DNA of 64,000 nucleotides from VXPQ01 sp965117025 (GTDB lineage: Bacteria; Bacteroidota; Rhodothermia; Rhodothermales; VXPQ01): assembly GCA_965117025.1 (NCBI GenBank), contig OZ220746.1:620001-684000 (forward strand). Direction: 5' to 3'. Positions 35,012 through 44,181 of this stretch are shown one piece after another. The notes below the pieces were generated by a model that saw only the letters and a list, made by a program, of their open reading frames with translations, ran no database searches and was not told where the DNA came from. Position numbers and translations under genes: made by a program. Position 1 is the stretch's first letter. Each line of letters opens with the position of its first letter.

Positions 35012-36842
35012 CCACACGCTGTTTCCTTGTTGCGGTGTCGTAGGCTGCGCGGGCATCCGTAACCGTATCCAGGTCGGATACGGCGGGGACTGCCACATCC
35101 CACCAGGCGCCGCCAATATCACCGCTTCCGTCACGTCCGACAGCAACGGAAATCACCGTCGAGCGTTCGGACGCCCGTGCGTCCTGTAACGACGAGCCAA
35201 GCGCATCGATGGAATCCACATGCACCGCATCGGCGCCCATACTTTCCGCATGAGCCACGAAATCGATGGCCGGCAGCACTTCGTGCACCGTGTCTTCGAA
35301 CATATTATTGAAGCTGGGCGAGCCAGCGCTGCGCTGCAGATTGTCGATGCAGCCATAGCCCTGATTGTCAAACAGGACGACGATGATCTTATGGCCCATC
35401 ATTACTGCTGTGGCCAGTTCGGAATTCATCATCATGTAACTGCCATCCCCGACGACGACAAGTATTTCGCGGTCGGGCAGGGCCATTTTTACGCCGAGGC
35501 CGCCCGCGATCTCATACCCCATGCAGGAATACGCATACTCGACGTGGTATCCGCCTGGCCTCGGCGTACGCCATAATTTGTGAAGCTCACCGGGCAGCGA
35601 GCCTGCTGCACAAACCACCACCGAGTCCTCGTCTGCGACCCTGTCGACGGCCCCCAGCACCTGCGCATAGGAGAATGGCGGACCACCGGGGGCGGTAAGC
35701 GCACCGTGAACAACGGCCCGCCATTCGTCGGCCCTTTGCATGGACAGCGACCGCCAGGCGTCATCGACTGCGTACCCGTGCAGAGCAGATTGAAGACTTG
35801 ACAGCAAACGCTTCGCATCGGAAAAAATCGGTATCGCGCCGTGCTTGCTGGCGTCCAGCGGATTCACATTGACCTGCACCAGTTCCCGATCGGGATTGCT
35901 GAACAGGGATCTCGACGCGGTGGTAAAGTCCTGCAGCCTTGTGCCGATGCCGATGATCAGGTCTGCTTCCGCCGCCGCTGCATTGGCCGCGGACGATCCG
36001 GTCACGCCAATCGCACCCAGATTGAGCGGATTTTCCCAATGCAATGCGCCTTTGCCGGCCTGCGTTTCGGCACATGGGATACCGACCGCATCAATAAAAG
36101 AGGCTAATGCATCGCTTGCCTTGCTGTAGAGCACGCCGCCGCCGGAAATGATCAAGGGGCGCTTCGCCGATCTCACGCGCTGTGCGAGATCATGGACTTC
36201 TGACATCGCTGCGTCAGGCACCTGTACTTTCCATATCCGTTTTTCAAAAAACGCTTCCGGATAATCATAGGCTTCCGCCTGCACATCCTGGCATAACGCA
36301 AGCGTGACGGGGCCGCAGCGCGATGCATTCATAAAGGTAGTCATCGTCCGGGGCAAGGCAGTGATGATCTGTTCGGGCCGCGTGATCCGATCAAAGTATC
36401 TGGATACAGGACGAAAACAGTCGTTTGCACTCACCGTACCGTCACTAAAACTTTCGATTTGCTGCAGCACGGGATCCGGACGACGATTGGCAAAAACATC
36501 CCCCGGCAGAAAAAGCACTGGCAGGCGGTTGGCATGAGCCAGGGCCGCAGCTGTGACCAGATTCGTGGCGCCGGGTCCAATGGACGTGGTGCAGGCCATT
36601 GCCCCCCGACGCATCAACGCCTTTGCGTACGCGATGGCGGCCAGCGCCATGCCCTGCTCGTTGTGGGCGCGGTAGGTCGGCAGGGTATCCCTGCTTGCAA
36701 AAAGGGCTTCGCCTATCGCCGCCACATTGCCATGGCCGAAAATGGCCCAGACTCCGGCAAAATACGGGCGGATATCCCCATCGTCGTCGATGTACTGATT
36801 GGCAAGATACCGCACCAGTGCTTGGGACATTGTCAATCGCAT
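35004..36842 (-). CDS. iolD: 3D-(3,5/4)-trihydroxycyclohexane-1,2-dione hydrolase
   Basis: 612 residues, a thiamine-diphosphate enzyme. N-terminal Pyr domain with the catalytic Glu in AHNEQGMALAAIAYAKA, a central domain, and the C-terminal PP domain with the metal motif GDGSYMMMNSELATAV. The VFGH-type loop is AIFGHGNVAAIGEAL. It opens the ring of the inositol-derived dione. A GGGAGA Shine-Dalgarno lies 7-8 nt before the ATG at 36842. It follows iolG after 88 nt and is followed by the overlapping iolE. Confidence 0.96.
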   Translation of the reverse strand: MRLTMSQALVRYLANQYIDDDGDIRPYFAGVWAIFGHGNVAAIGEALFASRDTLPTYRAHNEQGMALAAIAYAKALMRRGAMACTTSIGPGATNLVTAAALAHANRLPVLFLPGDVFANRRPDPVLQQIESFSDGTVSANDCFRPVSRYFDRITRPEQIITALPRTMTTFMNASRCGPVTLALCQDVQAEAYDYPEAFFEKRIWKVQVPDAAMSEVHDLAQRVRSAKRPLIISGGGVLYSKASDALASFIDAVGIPCAETQAGKGALHWENPLNLGAIGVTGSSAANAAAAEADLIIGIGTRLQDFTTASRSLFSNPDRELVQVNVNPLDASKHGAIPIFSDAKRLLSSLQSALHGYAVDDAWRSLSMQRADEWRAVVHGALTAPGGPPFSYAQVLGAVDRVADEDSVVVCAAGSLPGELHKLWRTPRPGGYHVEYAYSCMGYEIAGGLGVKMALPDREILVVVGDGSYMMMNSELATAVMMGHKIIVVLFDNQGYGCIDNLQRSAGSPSFNNMFEDTVHEVLPAIDFVAHAESMGADAVHVDSIDALGSSLQDARASERSTVISVAVGRDGSGDIGGAWWDVAVPAVSDLDTVTDARAAYDTATRKQRVDG

Positions 36843-36930
36843 AGATGTATCTCCCGATGGTTCCGGATGCTCAATTTCAGGCGCTTTTCAGCGCGTGAAT
36901 CAATGTACGAAATTTCTTATGGAGCCGTAG

Positions 36931-37932
36931 CTACCGAACGTACTGTATTTTAACCGTTCTTTTTTCCTTCAGCGCCTGCGCCGCAGCATCGGCGAGTTCC
37001 AGCGCCCGCAAACCATCCTGAACGGTTGTCCGCGGCGTCTCACTGCCCATGATTACGGAGATAAAGTGCCTCATCTCCATGCGATACGCTTCCGCATACC
37101 GATCATGAAAAAAGTGCTTGATCCCGGATCCGATTCTTCCCTCATCTCCGGAAATGAGCAACTGTGTTTCCGGTTGATTCTCAACACATGCGGTCCGCAA
37201 GGAACCATGCACTTCGACACGCTGGTCATATCCATACGAGGTCCGTCGACTGTTGCTGATACTGCACAAGCGACCGCTGGGGGTCCGGAGTGTAATCAAA
37301 GCGGTATCGATGTCACCGGCTTCTCCAATCGCAGGATCCACGATGCTGCTGCCACTGGCGCTGACTTCGTCGGGGTCTTCTCCCAACAACCAGCGCGCCA
37401 CATCGAAATCATGAATGGCCATATCACGAAACAGATCGCCGCTTGCCCGAATGTAGTCGAGCGATGGAGGAAACGGATCCCGACTGATGATTTGGACCAA
37501 CTCGACATTGCCTAACGCCCCATCTCTTACCAGGGCGTGAAGTCTTGCGAAATCAGGGTCATAGCGCCGATTGAAGCCGAGGACGAAAGGGGTACCGTTC
37601 GTTGTCACCGCATCGACGCAAGTTCTGGCGCGGCTTGTCGAAAGATCCAGAGGCTTCTCGCAAAAAATCGGGATGCCCAAGCCGGCAATGCGTTCGATGA
37701 GGTCCGCATGGGTTTGGGTAGCGCTGGCAATCACGACGCCGGCGACCTCCTTGTCGTCAAGGGCCTCATCCAGAGATACGGCTTTGGCTCCGGTCATGGC
37801 GGACAACCCGGCTGCCGCATCCTCGATCGGATCAACGATGTACCGCAGTTCTATGCGGTTGTCCGCACTGGCATTTGCGCCGTGAATCCGTCCAATGCGA
37901 CCGGCCCCAATCAACGCAATCGGTAACCTCAT
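36931..37932 (-). CDS. iolG: Inositol 2-dehydrogenase (IolG-type, GFO/IDH/MocA family)
   Basis: 333 residues. NAD-binding GAGRIGRIHG is at residues 9-18. FCEKPLDLS gives the catalytic Lys-Pro block, and AIHDFDVARWLLGEDPDEV the substrate-side His/Asp block. IolG oxidises myo-inositol to scyllo-inosose, the step before IolE. It is the first gene of the local iol run. Just upstream of the start is an inverted repeat TCACA-CGA-TGTGA (37940-37952). The family is broad, so the assignment leans on the adjacent iolD, iolE and iolB. Confidence 0.9.
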   Translation of the reverse strand: MRLPIALIGAGRIGRIHGANASADNRIELRYIVDPIEDAAAGLSAMTGAKAVSLDEALDDKEVAGVVIASATQTHADLIERIAGLGIPIFCEKPLDLSTSRARTCVDAVTTNGTPFVLGFNRRYDPDFARLHALVRDGALGNVELVQIISRDPFPPSLDYIRASGDLFRDMAIHDFDVARWLLGEDPDEVSASGSSIVDPAIGEAGDIDTALITLRTPSGRLCSISNSRRTSYGYDQRVEVHGSLRTACVENQPETQLLISGDEGRIGSGIKHFFHDRYAEAYRMEMRHFISVIMGSETPRTTVQDGLRALELADAAAQALKEKRTVKIQYVR

Positions 37933-37939
37933 GCTGTAT

Positions 37940-37952
37940 TCACACGATGTGA
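37940..37952. promoter_or_regulatory. Candidate operator upstream of iolG
   Basis: TCACA and TGTGA are separated by CGA, 8 nt upstream of the iolG start codon. The position would suit a repressor of the inositol operon, but no regulator gene is in the window and the motif is short enough to be chance. Confidence 0.25.
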
Positions 37953-38023
37953 GAAATGGTTTGGAAGAACCGCGCGGTCTGTCAGGATGCGCTCACAGCG
38001 GGAAAAACACCGGTCGTGCTTCA

Positions 38024-38128
38024 CGATGGCGTCAGAGCGCCGGTCAGGTCGTTTTTATGACGGCGCCAGGGCGCCGATCAGGTCGTTTTTTATGACGGGG
38101 CCAAGGCCCCGATCAGGTCGCTTTTGGT
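38024..38128 (-). repeat. Triplicated 34-36 bp unit from the 3' end of the CBS gene
   Basis: Three tandem units: 38093-38128 (inside the gene, encoding TKSDLIGALAPS), 38058-38092 (overlapping the stop) and 38024-38057. Read on the minus strand, each unit spells K-(S/N)-D-L-(I/T)-G-A-L-(A/T)-P-S followed by a stop codon, but units 2 and 3 are out of frame with the gene. Each contains a GC stem: GGGGCC-TT-GGCCCC, GGCGCC-CT-GGCGCC and a weaker GGCG...CGCC, followed by an A-rich stretch. Confidence 0.85.
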
Positions 38129-39475
38129 AATGATCTGATACGTTTCTCCCTGTTCCGATTCAACAAGCACGGCCCCGCCGCCCCGCTCAAGGTACATGGA
38201 AAGATGCTCAAGGCCAAGTGAACGCGGAACCACAGGAAAAGGCGCATCCATGATGTCTTCCACAGGCTGGTCTCGTGTTTCCGGGTCTTTGATGAGGCGA
38301 TCCATAATCACACTCTCGGTAAGACTTCCGACAAGCTCATCGTTTCGCATCACGGGCATCTGCGAGATGCCGCGCTCGGCCATGACCCCGATGACCAGGC
38401 CAAGGGTGTCTTCAGGCGTAGCATATGCCAGTTCCTCGTCCCCATTCCGAACGTCCAGAACTCGATCCACCGTAACTTCCGGCATGCTTGACAGAAAACC
38501 GTGGTTACGCATCCAGTTGTCATTGTATGTCTTCGAAAGATACCGGAAGCCGGAATCGGGCAGAAGCAACACGAACACATCGTCGCTGGAAAGCTCCCCG
38601 GCGTGCGCTTCCATCCACGACAGGGCGCCTGCAAGCGCCATACCGGATGACTGCCCGCAAAACAGGCCTTCTTCCGCGGCAAGCCGCCGCGTCATCCGCA
38701 TCGCTTCCCGATCCGTTACCTGCACAAAATCGTCCAGTACGTCGAAATCCATGTTTGCAGCCAGCAGGTCCTCACCGACTCCTTCCGTCAGGTAAGGATA
38801 AATATCGCCCGGATTGAACTTCCCCGTATGAAAGTATCCGTGATAGATCGAGCCGCAAGGGTCCACGCCAATAACCTGCACGTCCGGGTTCTTCGCTTTG
38901 AGATAGCGCGATACGCCGGAAAGCGTTCCACCCGTGCCCGCGCCTGACACATAATGGGTGATCCGCCCATCCGTGCCTGCCCATATTTCGGGCCCGGTCG
39001 TTTTGTAATGGGCCGCCCGATTTGCGGGGTTGTCATACTGGTTCAGGTATACCGCACCAGGAATTTCTTCAGCAAGACGCTGCGCTACGGAATAGTAGGA
39101 CCTTGGGTCCTCCGGGGCTACGTTGGTGGGACATACAATCACCTCAGCGCCCAACGCCCGCAAAACATCCAGTTTTTCCTGACTCTGTTTGTCGGTGGTC
39201 GTAAAAATGCACCGGTACCCGCGCGTCACGGCAGCCATTGCCAGCGCTGCGCCTGTATTGCCGCTCGTACCTTCGACGATGGTGCCCCCCGGCCCCAACA
39301 GACCGTTCTTCTCGGCCTCTTCGATCATGGCCACACCGATGCGATCCTTAACGGATCCGCCCGGATTGAAATATTCCAGCTTGGCCAGCACCGTACAAGG
39401 CCATGCCGCTGTAATCCTGCGAAGCCGTACGAGAGGTGTCTTGCCTATTGTGCCGGTGATATTTTCGTGCCACAT
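38090..39475 (-). CDS. Cystathionine beta-synthase-type PLP enzyme with two CBS domains
   Basis: 461 residues from the ATG at 39475, where NITGTIGKTPLVRL begins. The PLP lysine is Lys43 in GGSVKDRIG; EGTSGNTGAALAMAA binds the cofactor phosphate. A C-terminal CBS pair covers about residues 340-461 (TPEDTLGLVIGVMAERGISQMPVM; DIMDAPFPVVPRSLGLEHLSMYLERGG as domain blocks). It forms cystathionine from serine and homocysteine, or cysteine from O-acetylserine; the CBS pair favours the former. The frame is open for 141 codons further upstream, but that stretch has no family similarity. Its last 12 codons are tandemly repeated downstream. Confidence 0.93.
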   Translation of the reverse strand: MWHENITGTIGKTPLVRLRRITAAWPCTVLAKLEYFNPGGSVKDRIGVAMIEEAEKNGLLGPGGTIVEGTSGNTGAALAMAAVTRGYRCIFTTTDKQSQEKLDVLRALGAEVIVCPTNVAPEDPRSYYSVAQRLAEEIPGAVYLNQYDNPANRAAHYKTTGPEIWAGTDGRITHYVSGAGTGGTLSGVSRYLKAKNPDVQVIGVDPCGSIYHGYFHTGKFNPGDIYPYLTEGVGEDLLAANMDFDVLDDFVQVTDREAMRMTRRLAAEEGLFCGQSSGMALAGALSWMEAHAGELSSDDVFVLLLPDSGFRYLSKTYNDNWMRNHGFLSSMPEVTVDRVLDVRNGDEELAYATPEDTLGLVIGVMAERGISQMPVMRNDELVGSLTESVIMDRLIKDPETRDQPVEDIMDAPFPVVPRSLGLEHLSMYLERGGGAVLVESEQGETYQIITKSDLIGALAPS

Positions 39476-39793
39476 AAGTCTGTTTTCCGGTTGTACCGTA
39501 TTGCGCGTGTAATACGCATCAGATTCCGTTTTGCTCACTTCATGCATGCGCCTTATTGTAAAATTCCTGCAACGAAAAGGCAGATGAAGAAAACGACCGT
39601 CCCTGAAAAACACCCGCATATTGGCAGACAACGTGGTTGGCCCGGTTTTTGATGATATCACATTTTTCCGCCCGCTTTTTGCATGCCGAGGTATGATTGC
39701 ACACATAGACCTGGCGCGTTGTATTTTCCCCTTGTACTGACCGAGGCACACAGGCGCCCGCTGCCTGCTTCCTCGCACACCGGAACATCTTTT

Positions 39794-42340
39794 ATGCCCC
39801 CACGGGACACATATCCGTATATAAACAGCCACACCGCTCCCGACGTCGATGACGCCGAGCAATTCATTCCATTCCCGACGCCCGCCGAAGAAAAGCAAAT
39901 GGGCATGTCGGACATACCGGAAGAATTGCCCGTACTGGCGCTCCGCAATACCGTGCTGTATCCGGGGGTGGTACTGCCGATCACGCTCGGACGGGATTCT
40001 TCCATGCAGCTTGTACGGGATGCGTTTGCCGGAAAACGTATCATCGGGGCTGTTGCACAGAAACGGAGCGAGGTGGAAACGCCCGGTACGGAAGACCTTT
40101 ACCGCCTCGGCACGGTGGCGGATATTCTGAAGTTGATCAAGATTCCGGGCGGCCCCAACTCAATGATCATCCAGGGAAAGCGCCGGTTTGAGATAAAGGA
40201 ATACATAGAAACCGAGCCGTATTTCAAAGCCAGAGTGTCCCCGATAGCAGAGGACTGGGCCACGGATGAGGTAGAACTGAAAGCTCGGATCCGATCCGTC
40301 AAGGAGCTGGCAATCCAGTTCATCAATCTGTCTCCCCACCTGCCCGGAGAAGCCGCCCTTGCCATTCAGCAGATCGACTCGCCGCCCCTCCTTATCCATT
40401 TTATCGCCTCGAATCTTCAGATCAGCGTAGAGGAAAAACAGGCGCTCCTCGAACTCAACGAGCTGACCCTGCGAGCCGACAAACTGATGGAGTACCTGAA
40501 TCGCGAGATCCAGGTGCTGCAGGTTTCCGAAGACATCCGCAGCCGTGTGCGGACGGATGTGGACAAGCAGCAGCGCGAATACCTGTTGCGCCAGCAGATG
40601 AGAATCATCCAGGACGAGCTGGGCGAGAGCGACAGCGGCGGCGACGATGTGCAGGAACTTCGCAGCCGGGCCGAAAAGAAAGAACTGCCGGACTATGTGC
40701 GAGAAACACTGGACAAGGAAATAACGCGTCTGGCGCGCTCCAACCCCGCCTCCCCGGATTATGCCGTCACGCGCAACTACCTGGATTGGTTGCTGGAGTT
40801 GCCGTGGCTCGAATATTCGAAAGATGACCTGGATATTTCACGAGCCGCCGAGGTGCTCGACGAAGACCACTACGGACTGGATCAGGTCAAAAAGCGCATT
40901 CTTGAATATCTCGCGGTCCTGCACCTGAAGGGGGACATGAAAGCGCCCATCCTTTGCCTGCACGGCCCGCCCGGTGTCGGAAAAACGAGTCTGGGCAAAA
41001 GCATTGCCCGCGCCATCGGGCGCGAATTCGTACGGATGAGCCTCGGTGGGATCCGGGACGAGGCGGAAATTCGCGGCCACCGGCGCACCTATGTGGCAGC
41101 GCTTCCCGGACGGATCATTCAGGGGATCAAAAAGGCCGGTGTGAACAACCCCGTCTTCATGCTGGACGAAGTAGACAAGATAGGAGCGGATTTTCGGGGC
41201 GATCCGTCAAGCGCCCTTCTTGAGGTGTTGGATCCGGAGCAAAACGACAATTTCAACGACCACTACATAGAACTGGATTACGATCTGTCGAAGGTCTTCT
41301 TTATCGCGACGGCGAATTTTCCGGAAATGATCCCCAGCCCTCTTCGGGACCGGATGGAGAGTATCGAAATCACCGGATACACCCAGGAAGAGAAGCTCCG
41401 GATCGCAAAACAATACCTCGTACCCCGTCAATTGAAGCATAACGGTCTCACGGCAGAGCAAATGACCTTCGAAGATGAGGCCATTGGCACCATCATCGAT
41501 GGATACACGCGCGAATCCGGCGTGCGCAAGCTGGAACGCACGATAGGCGCCGTAGCCCGGGGAGTCGCCAAGCAGGTAGCCACAGGCGAAGCGACCTCCG
41601 CAACGATCCGGTCGAAGGATCTTGAAAATTATCTGGGTGGGCGCAAGCACTTCCCGGAAGTTGCACAGCGCACGGAAGTCCCCGGAGTGGCAACAGGTCT
41701 GGCCTGGACTCCGGTAGGCGGAGACATTCTTTTTATAGAAGCATCCGTATCCAGAGGGAACGGGAAACACGTCCTGACGGGCAAACTGGGCGAAGTAATG
41801 AAAGAATCAGCCCAGGCAGCTCTTTCGTATGTCAAATCACGTGCAGACCCCCTCGGTATCCCGGAAGATGCGTTTCGGCACTGGGATGTACACGTGCATG
41901 TGCCTGCAGGGGCGGTGCCGAAAGACGGGCCGTCCGCCGGCGCCGCCATGCTGAGCGCGCTGGTATCTATCTATACGCAACGACGCATCCGGCATGACGT
42001 GGCCATGACCGGTGAAATCACCCTGCGAGGACTGATCCTCCCGGTTGGAGGCATCAAGGAGAAAGTGTTGGCCGCGAGACGTGCAGGTATCCGAACCGTC
42101 GTACTTCCGGAGAAGAACGAAAAGGACATCAAGGAAATTGCCGACGGCACACTGGATGGCCTGGAAATCCTTTTTGCGCATCGGGTAGAGGATATCCTCG
42201 ATCAGGTGCTGGAGGAAAAACCGGTCACCGATGTGCAGGAGGTGTTCTGCGTCTCTCCTGAGGGAAAGCATACTGAAAAACCGATTGCACAGGACGCCAA
42301 TGGCTCGACCGTGGTGGATGTGGATGTCGAGGTTACCTGA
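39794..42340 (+). CDS. lon: ATP-dependent Lon protease
   Basis: 848 residues from the ATG at 39794. The N-terminal LON substrate domain (LPVLALRNTVLYPGVVLPITLGR) is followed by a helical linker, the AAA+ domain with Walker A GPPGVGKTSLGK and Walker B FMLDEVDK, and the Ser-Lys protease domain (DGPSAGAAML with the catalytic Ser; VGGIKEKVLAARRAGI with the Lys). It degrades misfolded and regulatory proteins in the cytosol. The start gives a 47-residue non-conserved leader before ELPVLAL. It is convergent with the small-protein pair at 42376-43019. Confidence 0.97.
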   Translation: MPPRDTYPYINSHTAPDVDDAEQFIPFPTPAEEKQMGMSDIPEELPVLALRNTVLYPGVVLPITLGRDSSMQLVRDAFAGKRIIGAVAQKRSEVETPGTEDLYRLGTVADILKLIKIPGGPNSMIIQGKRRFEIKEYIETEPYFKARVSPIAEDWATDEVELKARIRSVKELAIQFINLSPHLPGEAALAIQQIDSPPLLIHFIASNLQISVEEKQALLELNELTLRADKLMEYLNREIQVLQVSEDIRSRVRTDVDKQQREYLLRQQMRIIQDELGESDSGGDDVQELRSRAEKKELPDYVRETLDKEITRLARSNPASPDYAVTRNYLDWLLELPWLEYSKDDLDISRAAEVLDEDHYGLDQVKKRILEYLAVLHLKGDMKAPILCLHGPPGVGKTSLGKSIARAIGREFVRMSLGGIRDEAEIRGHRRTYVAALPGRIIQGIKKAGVNNPVFMLDEVDKIGADFRGDPSSALLEVLDPEQNDNFNDHYIELDYDLSKVFFIATANFPEMIPSPLRDRMESIEITGYTQEEKLRIAKQYLVPRQLKHNGLTAEQMTFEDEAIGTIIDGYTRESGVRKLERTIGAVARGVAKQVATGEATSATIRSKDLENYLGGRKHFPEVAQRTEVPGVATGLAWTPVGGDILFIEASVSRGNGKHVLTGKLGEVMKESAQAALSYVKSRADPLGIPEDAFRHWDVHVHVPAGAVPKDGPSAGAAMLSALVSIYTQRRIRHDVAMTGEITLRGLILPVGGIKEKVLAARRAGIRTVVLPEKNEKDIKEIADGTLDGLEILFAHRVEDILDQVLEEKPVTDVQEVFCVSPEGKHTEKPIAQDANGSTVVDVDVEVT

Positions 42341-42375
42341 CGGGGCGCCCCACCACCCATTCGGCAAATGTCCTG

Positions 42376-42600
42376 TTATTCCTCGTCAAGGATCCGGGCA
42401 TCCTCGACATTCGGATCACGCCCCTCCTTGAAGGCTTTTTCAGCATCCGTGTAAATGTTGGCGGCCCGTCGGGCTGCAGCGTTGATCGCGCCGGTGGTGA
42501 GCCGGGCGGCAAGGCCGCCGAGACATACCAGTCTACCGAGCATATTGAGCCGCTCGAACTCGACCAGACGCTCTTCCGGATGTTCTTCCGCCTCGTTCAT
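42376..42600 (-). CDS. Small helical protein, unknown
   Basis: 74 residues. It begins MNEAEEHPEERLVEFERLN, has a short hydrophobic patch (MLGRLVCLGGLAARL) and an alanine/arginine-rich helix (GAINAAARRAANIYTDAEKAF), and ends DARILDEE. The patch is too short for a confident membrane helix. Its ATG overlaps the stop of the upstream gene in an ATGA, so the two are translationally coupled. I do not recognise it. Confidence 0.6.
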   Translation of the reverse strand: MNEAEEHPEERLVEFERLNMLGRLVCLGGLAARLTTGAINAAARRAANIYTDAEKAFKEGRDPNVEDARILDEE

Positions 42601-43019
42601 GACGAAGGATCGCTGGCATCCGCGGCGGCGTCCGAATCGTCCGCTTCTGCATCCTCTTCCCCGGGGGCGTCGTTTCCGCCTGAACGCTTCCTGAACATAT
42701 CCTCGACTTCGTGCGAGAGGACCTGCCCGAACTGCTGAAGACTGCGCACTACCGAAGCAGCCGCATCCGATGCCGACATATCCTCATCCGCTTCCGAACC
42801 GTCTTCGCTTTGGCACTCCTCACGCTCTTGCGAACGCTTGTTGAGAATGTCTTCGATTTCCTGTGAAAGCGCCTGCCCGAATTGCTGAACCCCCCTCACT
42901 ACCGTAGACGACGCAGCCTCTGCAAGAAAAACAACCTTCTCTTGAGGAGAGAGCGCATCGAAATCGGAGCGAATGCGTTGATACTCTTCGTTCCTGTTCT
43001 CTTTGCCGTTGTCGCTCAT
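42597..43019 (-). CDS. Acidic small protein with an exact 50-residue internal repeat
   Basis: 140 residues, strongly acidic. Two 27-residue helices are spaced exactly 50 residues apart: VVRGVQQFGQALSQEIEDIL at 40-59 and VVRSLQQFGQVLSHEVEDMF at 90-109, each ending in KRS (61-63, 111-113), with 16 of 27 positions identical. Acidic linkers (EDGSEADED; GEEDAEADDSDAAAD) follow each. No membrane segment or signal. The helices look amphipathic, so binding to a partner or to a lipid surface is possible. Encoded divergently from rsgA with a palindrome in the gap; coupled to the 74-residue gene. Family not recognised. Confidence 0.65.
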   Translation of the reverse strand: MSDNGKENRNEEYQRIRSDFDALSPQEKVVFLAEAASSTVVRGVQQFGQALSQEIEDILNKRSQEREECQSEDGSEADEDMSASDAAASVVRSLQQFGQVLSHEVEDMFRKRSGGNDAPGEEDAEADDSDAAADASDPSS

Positions 43020-43089
43020 GACCTTTTTCCGAAGATTTAGGGAGACTCTAAATGTTACAGCCCCGTTACACGATGAAGTCTATAGCGTA

Positions 43090-43105
43090 CTTCTGTAGAC
43101 AGAAG
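43090..43105. promoter_or_regulatory. 16-bp palindrome in the divergent rsgA gap
   Basis: CTTCTGT and ACAGAAG flank a central AG, a perfect 7-bp inverted repeat with a 2-nt centre. It lies between the start of the acidic protein gene (43019, minus) and that of rsgA (43144, plus). The tight centre suits a dimeric repressor site better than an RNA hairpin. No regulator can be named. Confidence 0.35.
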
Positions 43106-43143
43106 ATCTACGCACAGGTTCCACAGCCTCCCTCCTGTACCCG

Positions 43144-44136
43144 ATGCCCATGAATGCTTCGCCTGACATGGATGATACCCCGGATAATCCCCTTGTCGAC
43201 CTGATAGCGGGGACGGTTATTCGATCGACAGGCAGCTGGTGCGACGTACGCACCGACGAGGAAACGATTCCTGCAAGAGTACGAGGACGGTTTCAACTCG
43301 GGGAACAAGGCGCTACCAGTCCGGTCGCTGTCGGAGACCGGGTCATGGTGAAACGAAATGCCGACGCCACCGGGGTCATCACGCATATTGATGAGCGCAA
43401 GAATCAACTCGGACGGCGCGCCGCCGGGCGCCGTGTGGGACGCGAGCATATCCTGGTTGCGAATATCGATTGCGTATGGATCGTGCAATCAATCAGATTA
43501 CCGCGTCCCAATGCGGGCTTTGTCGACCGGGTGCTGGTTACGGCGGAAGCGAACGAAATTCCGGCGGGTATTGTACTCAACAAGTGGGATCTGATGTCGG
43601 AGGAACATGCCGGGATTGTTGCGGAACTGCGTAACAACTACGTGCGCATCGGGTATCCCGTCCTGGCGGTTAGCGCCAAAACCGGGGAAGGAATGGATAC
43701 GCTCAGCGAACATCTCGCTGGAAAAACAAGCGTATTCACGGGGCCGTCGGGCGTTGGAAAATCGTCGCTGATCAATGTGCTCGAGCCCGGTCTCGATATC
43801 CGAACGTCGCATGTCAGCACCAAAACGCGCAAAGGGCGTCATACGACCGCCTACGCCACGCTCTTCCCCCTGAAAAACGGCGGCTACATCGTCGACACCC
43901 CGGGCGTCCGTGAGTTCGGTATCCTGTATATAGACCCTTGGGAGCTATCGCACTATTTTGTCGAGTTCAAGCCCTACCTCAACGATTGCCGGTTTCCCAC
44001 CTGCACCCACGATCACGAACCGGACTGCGCGGTCAAGCAAGGCGTGACGGAAGCCGGCATTTCCGAGCAGCGCTACCAGAGCTACCTGAATATCCTCGAC
44101 ACCATCCATCTCGGAGACAAGGACGTGGGACGCTAA
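43144..44136 (+). CDS. rsgA: Ribosome small-subunit GTPase RsgA
   Basis: 330 residues. An OB-fold N-terminus (TVIRSTGSWCDVRTDEETIPARVRG) precedes a circularly permuted GTPase domain: G4 LNKWDL, then G5 SAKTG, G1 GPSGVGKSSL and G3 DTPGVREFG. The C-terminal zinc site is CRFPTCTHDHEPDC. It checks the late maturation of the 30S subunit. The TAA stop overlaps a family B end motif by two bases. Confidence 0.96.
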   Translation: MPMNASPDMDDTPDNPLVDLIAGTVIRSTGSWCDVRTDEETIPARVRGRFQLGEQGATSPVAVGDRVMVKRNADATGVITHIDERKNQLGRRAAGRRVGREHILVANIDCVWIVQSIRLPRPNAGFVDRVLVTAEANEIPAGIVLNKWDLMSEEHAGIVAELRNNYVRIGYPVLAVSAKTGEGMDTLSEHLAGKTSVFTGPSGVGKSSLINVLEPGLDIRTSHVSTKTRKGRHTTAYATLFPLKNGGYIVDTPGVREFGILYIDPWELSHYFVEFKPYLNDCRFPTCTHDHEPDCAVKQGVTEAGISEQRYQSYLNILDTIHLGDKDVGR

Positions 44137-44156
44137 GGCCTGTTACCACTATGCAG
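44135..44156 (-). repeat. Family B end motif (solo) at the rsgA/topA convergence
   Basis: On the minus strand it reads CTGCATAGTG, GT, AACAGGCCTT: three differences from the copy at 30434 over 22 bases. It overlaps the rsgA stop codon and occupies half of the 45-nt gap between the convergent genes. Confidence 0.55.
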
Positions 44157-44181
44157 CAATGCTCTGTTCCGCCGGTCATAC

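Noticed and set aside
38024..38092. CBS 3' repeats as a classical Rho-independent terminator
   Set aside because: The hairpins are followed by A-rich rather than T-rich sequence on the gene's strand, so they do not fit an intrinsic terminator.
39476..39898. N-terminal extension of the cystathionine synthase
   Set aside because: It has no similarity to the family and is Cys/Arg-rich chance coding; the family N-terminus begins at 39475.
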